From positions 620,001 through 684,000 of the forward strand of contig NZ_QXFN01000002.1 in NCBI RefSeq assembly GCF_004886325.1: a stretch of DNA of 64,000 bases. The letters run 5' to 3'. The position numbers and the translations under genes are program-made. Position 1 is the first letter of the stretch. The number at the start of each line of letters is the position of its first letter. Below are positions 62,597-64,000 of this stretch, piece after piece. The notes below the pieces were generated by a model, which was not told the DNA's origin, searched no databases, and saw nothing but the letters and a program-made list of their open reading frames with translations. The DNA is from Cellulomonas telluris (GTDB lineage: Bacteria > Actinomycetota > Actinomycetes > Actinomycetales > Cellulomonadaceae).

Positions 62597-63957
62597 GCGA
62601 GTCCGACGGGCCCGTGCGCGCGCGGGACGCGGACGCGGTGTCCGCCCCGCCGCCCGCGGAAGCCACGCCGTCCGCGGGGGCCGCGCCGGCAGCGGACGCC
62701 GCGCACGCCGGCCCTACCGCGGACGAGACGCCCGCCACGGGCCCGGCCTCACCCTGGCAGGGCGTGCGCGCGTGGCCCTGGTGGGCTCACGTCCTGCTCG
62801 TCTACGCCGCGGCCAAGGTGTTCGCCGCCGCCGTGTTCGTCTGGACCGCGCAGGTGCAGGAGGCGAACCTGTGGACCTCCGCGCGCCCCGACTACCTCTC
62901 CTTCGTCGCGCTCATGTACGACGGGTCCTGGTACCGCCAGGTGGCCGAGGACGGCTACCCCGCGGAGCTGCCCCGCGGGGCGGACGGGCTCGTGCAGCAG
63001 AACGCGTGGGCGTTCTTCCCCCTCTTCCCGATGCTCGTGCGCGGGCTCATGACCGTCACGGGCGGGACGTGGGTCGTGCTCGCGCCGACGCTCGCCCTGC
63101 TGCTCGGCGCGGGCGCCGCGCTCGTCGTGCACCAGGCCGTCGTGCACGGCGCACCCCGCGCGGTCGCCGCGCGCCCCGGCCTGCCGCTCGCCACCGTCGC
63201 GCTGGTCTGCGCGTTCCCGACCGCCGCGGTGCTCCAGGTCGCGTACACCGAGTCGCTGGCGCTGCTGCTCGTCGCGTCGGCGCTGCTGCTGCTCGTCCGG
63301 CGGCGGTACGCGTGGACGGCCCTCGTCGTCCTCGCGCTGGGGTTCACGCGGGCCGTCGCCCTGCCGATGGCCGCGGTCGTGGTGGTGCACCTGGCGGTCC
63401 GCTGGTGGCGCACCCGCCGCGGCGAGGACGACCTGCGCCCGGCCGGCACGCTCGGCCTGGTCGCGCTCGCGGGCTTCTCGGGCGTCTCCGGCTTCGCCTG
63501 GCCCGCGATCTGCGGCTGGGCGACCGGGGTGCCCGACGGGTACCTGCAGACGCAGGAGGCGTGGCGCGGCGTGCGGGAGGTCGTGCCGTTCTCCGGCTGG
63601 ACCTACGTGCCGCAGTTCTGGTTCGGCGCGTGGGGCACGTGGCTGACCGTCGCCGGCTTCGTGCTCGTCGCGGTCGTGCTCCTCGTGCCGGCCGCGTGGC
63701 GCCTCGGGCCCGAGCTGCACGCGTGGGGGGCCGCCTACGTCGTCTACATCCTCGCGGTGATCGAGCCGGGCAGCAGCCTCGCCCGGTTCCTGCTCCTCGC
63801 CTTCCCGCTCGGAGCGGTCACGGCCGGTGCCGTCACGCGCCCGGCCCGGGCCCGGCGTGCCTGGTTCGTCGGCGTGCTGGTCCTCATGCTGGGCCTGCAG
63901 GCGCTCTGGATCCGGCAGATGTGGGAGTTCAACCCGGGCGGCGACTGGCCGCCGTGA
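62593..63957 (+). CDS. Multi-spanning mannosyltransferase-like protein (PIG-V type)
   Basis: The 454-residue protein has an Ala/Pro/Glu-rich N-terminus of about 55 residues and then nine or ten hydrophobic segments. Between the first two comes LMYDGSWYRQVAEDGYP, the Asp-containing loop typical of GT-C enzymes related to PIG-V. Further conserved pieces are FFPLFPMLVR and PGSSLARFLLLAFPLG. Such enzymes take mannose from a polyprenyl carrier. In an actinobacterium, lipomannan or protein mannosylation is likely. GTG start overlaps the folP2 stop. The last 43 bases of the window hold nothing I can name. Confidence 0.85.
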   Translation: MSESDGPVRARDADAVSAPPPAEATPSAGAAPAADAAHAGPTADETPATGPASPWQGVRAWPWWAHVLLVYAAAKVFAAAVFVWTAQVQEANLWTSARPDYLSFVALMYDGSWYRQVAEDGYPAELPRGADGLVQQNAWAFFPLFPMLVRGLMTVTGGTWVVLAPTLALLLGAGAALVVHQAVVHGAPRAVAARPGLPLATVALVCAFPTAAVLQVAYTESLALLLVASALLLLVRRRYAWTALVVLALGFTRAVALPMAAVVVVHLAVRWWRTRRGEDDLRPAGTLGLVALAGFSGVSGFAWPAICGWATGVPDGYLQTQEAWRGVREVVPFSGWTYVPQFWFGAWGTWLTVAGFVLVAVVLLVPAAWRLGPELHAWGAAYVVYILAVIEPGSSLARFLLLAFPLGAVTAGAVTRPARARRAWFVGVLVLMLGLQALWIRQMWEFNPGGDWPP

Positions 63958-64000
63958 CGCCCCGGGCGGCGCTCGCGCGCGGGGCCGGACGGGTGGGGGC

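Overview
This window is very GC-rich, gene-dense chromosomal DNA from a high-GC actinobacterium. A mycothiol deacetylase gene (mshB), many GTG starts, ATGA/GTGA-coupled operons and several leaderless promoters (TAnnnT placed 6-8 nt before the start codon) all point this way. A Cellulomonas-like member of the Micrococcales is my best guess; that is an inference from base composition and gene style. I saw no rRNA, tRNA, CRISPR array or insertion sequence.

Layout. 1-4343: a carbohydrate ABC importer (binding protein truncated by the window edge, two permeases, MalK-type ATPase). 4344-4984: a repeat-bearing gap and a small DUF2087-like protein. 5036-8375 (minus): operon xseA-xseB-sugar kinase-beta carbonic anhydrase. 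8515-13453: ispH, rmuC (minus), and an ABC-2-like ATPase/permease pair. 13454-29441: a biosynthetic cluster (below). 29544: ychF. 30834-37222: an oligopeptide ABC importer, its binding-protein gene separated from the permease/ATPase genes by a strong terminator. 37243-44738: two giant FtsX-like permeases and two ABC ATPases, one with an AbrB-like tail. 44956-63957: a core region with a family-5 binding-protein-like lipoprotein, typA, mshB, a small membrane protein, a flavin reductase, a VanW-domain protein, fdxA, dapC, gltA, a transglycosylase-like protein, dapD, dapE, a LOG-family protein, a folP2-like gene and a mannosyltransferase. From memory, much of this order (typA/lpqW, mshB, fdxC-aminotransferase, dapD-dapE-LOG-folP2) parallels Mycobacterium tuberculosis Rv1165-Rv1207.

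The most interesting region is 13609-29441. A sigma70-like promoter with dyad operators precedes two near-identical 24-residue peptides with constant C-termini (Cys-x3-Cys-Met-Cys-Thr) and strong ribosome binding sites. A perfect 15-bp hairpin separates them from eleven tightly coupled genes: an acyltransferase-like protein, a MacB-type ATPase and FtsX permease, a PqqD-like domain fused to an E1/ThiF adenylating enzyme, a TMD-NBD exporter, a glycosyltransferase, an ACP fused to an alpha-oxoamine synthase, a methyltransferase, a second ATPase/FtsX pair and a ketosynthase. I read this as a RiPP pathway joined to fatty-acyl/amino-ketone chemistry. A plausible product is a short Cys-rich peptide activated at its C-terminus and lipidated or capped with an amino-ketone. 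I do not recognise it as a described class. Product and chemistry are inference; the gene content is read from the sequence.

Divergent or convergent junctions are handled by strong hairpins (4990-5025, 57531-57567) and by divergent leaderless promoters (dapD/dapE). A perfect CRP/GlxR-type palindrome lies just downstream of the gltA -10 box.
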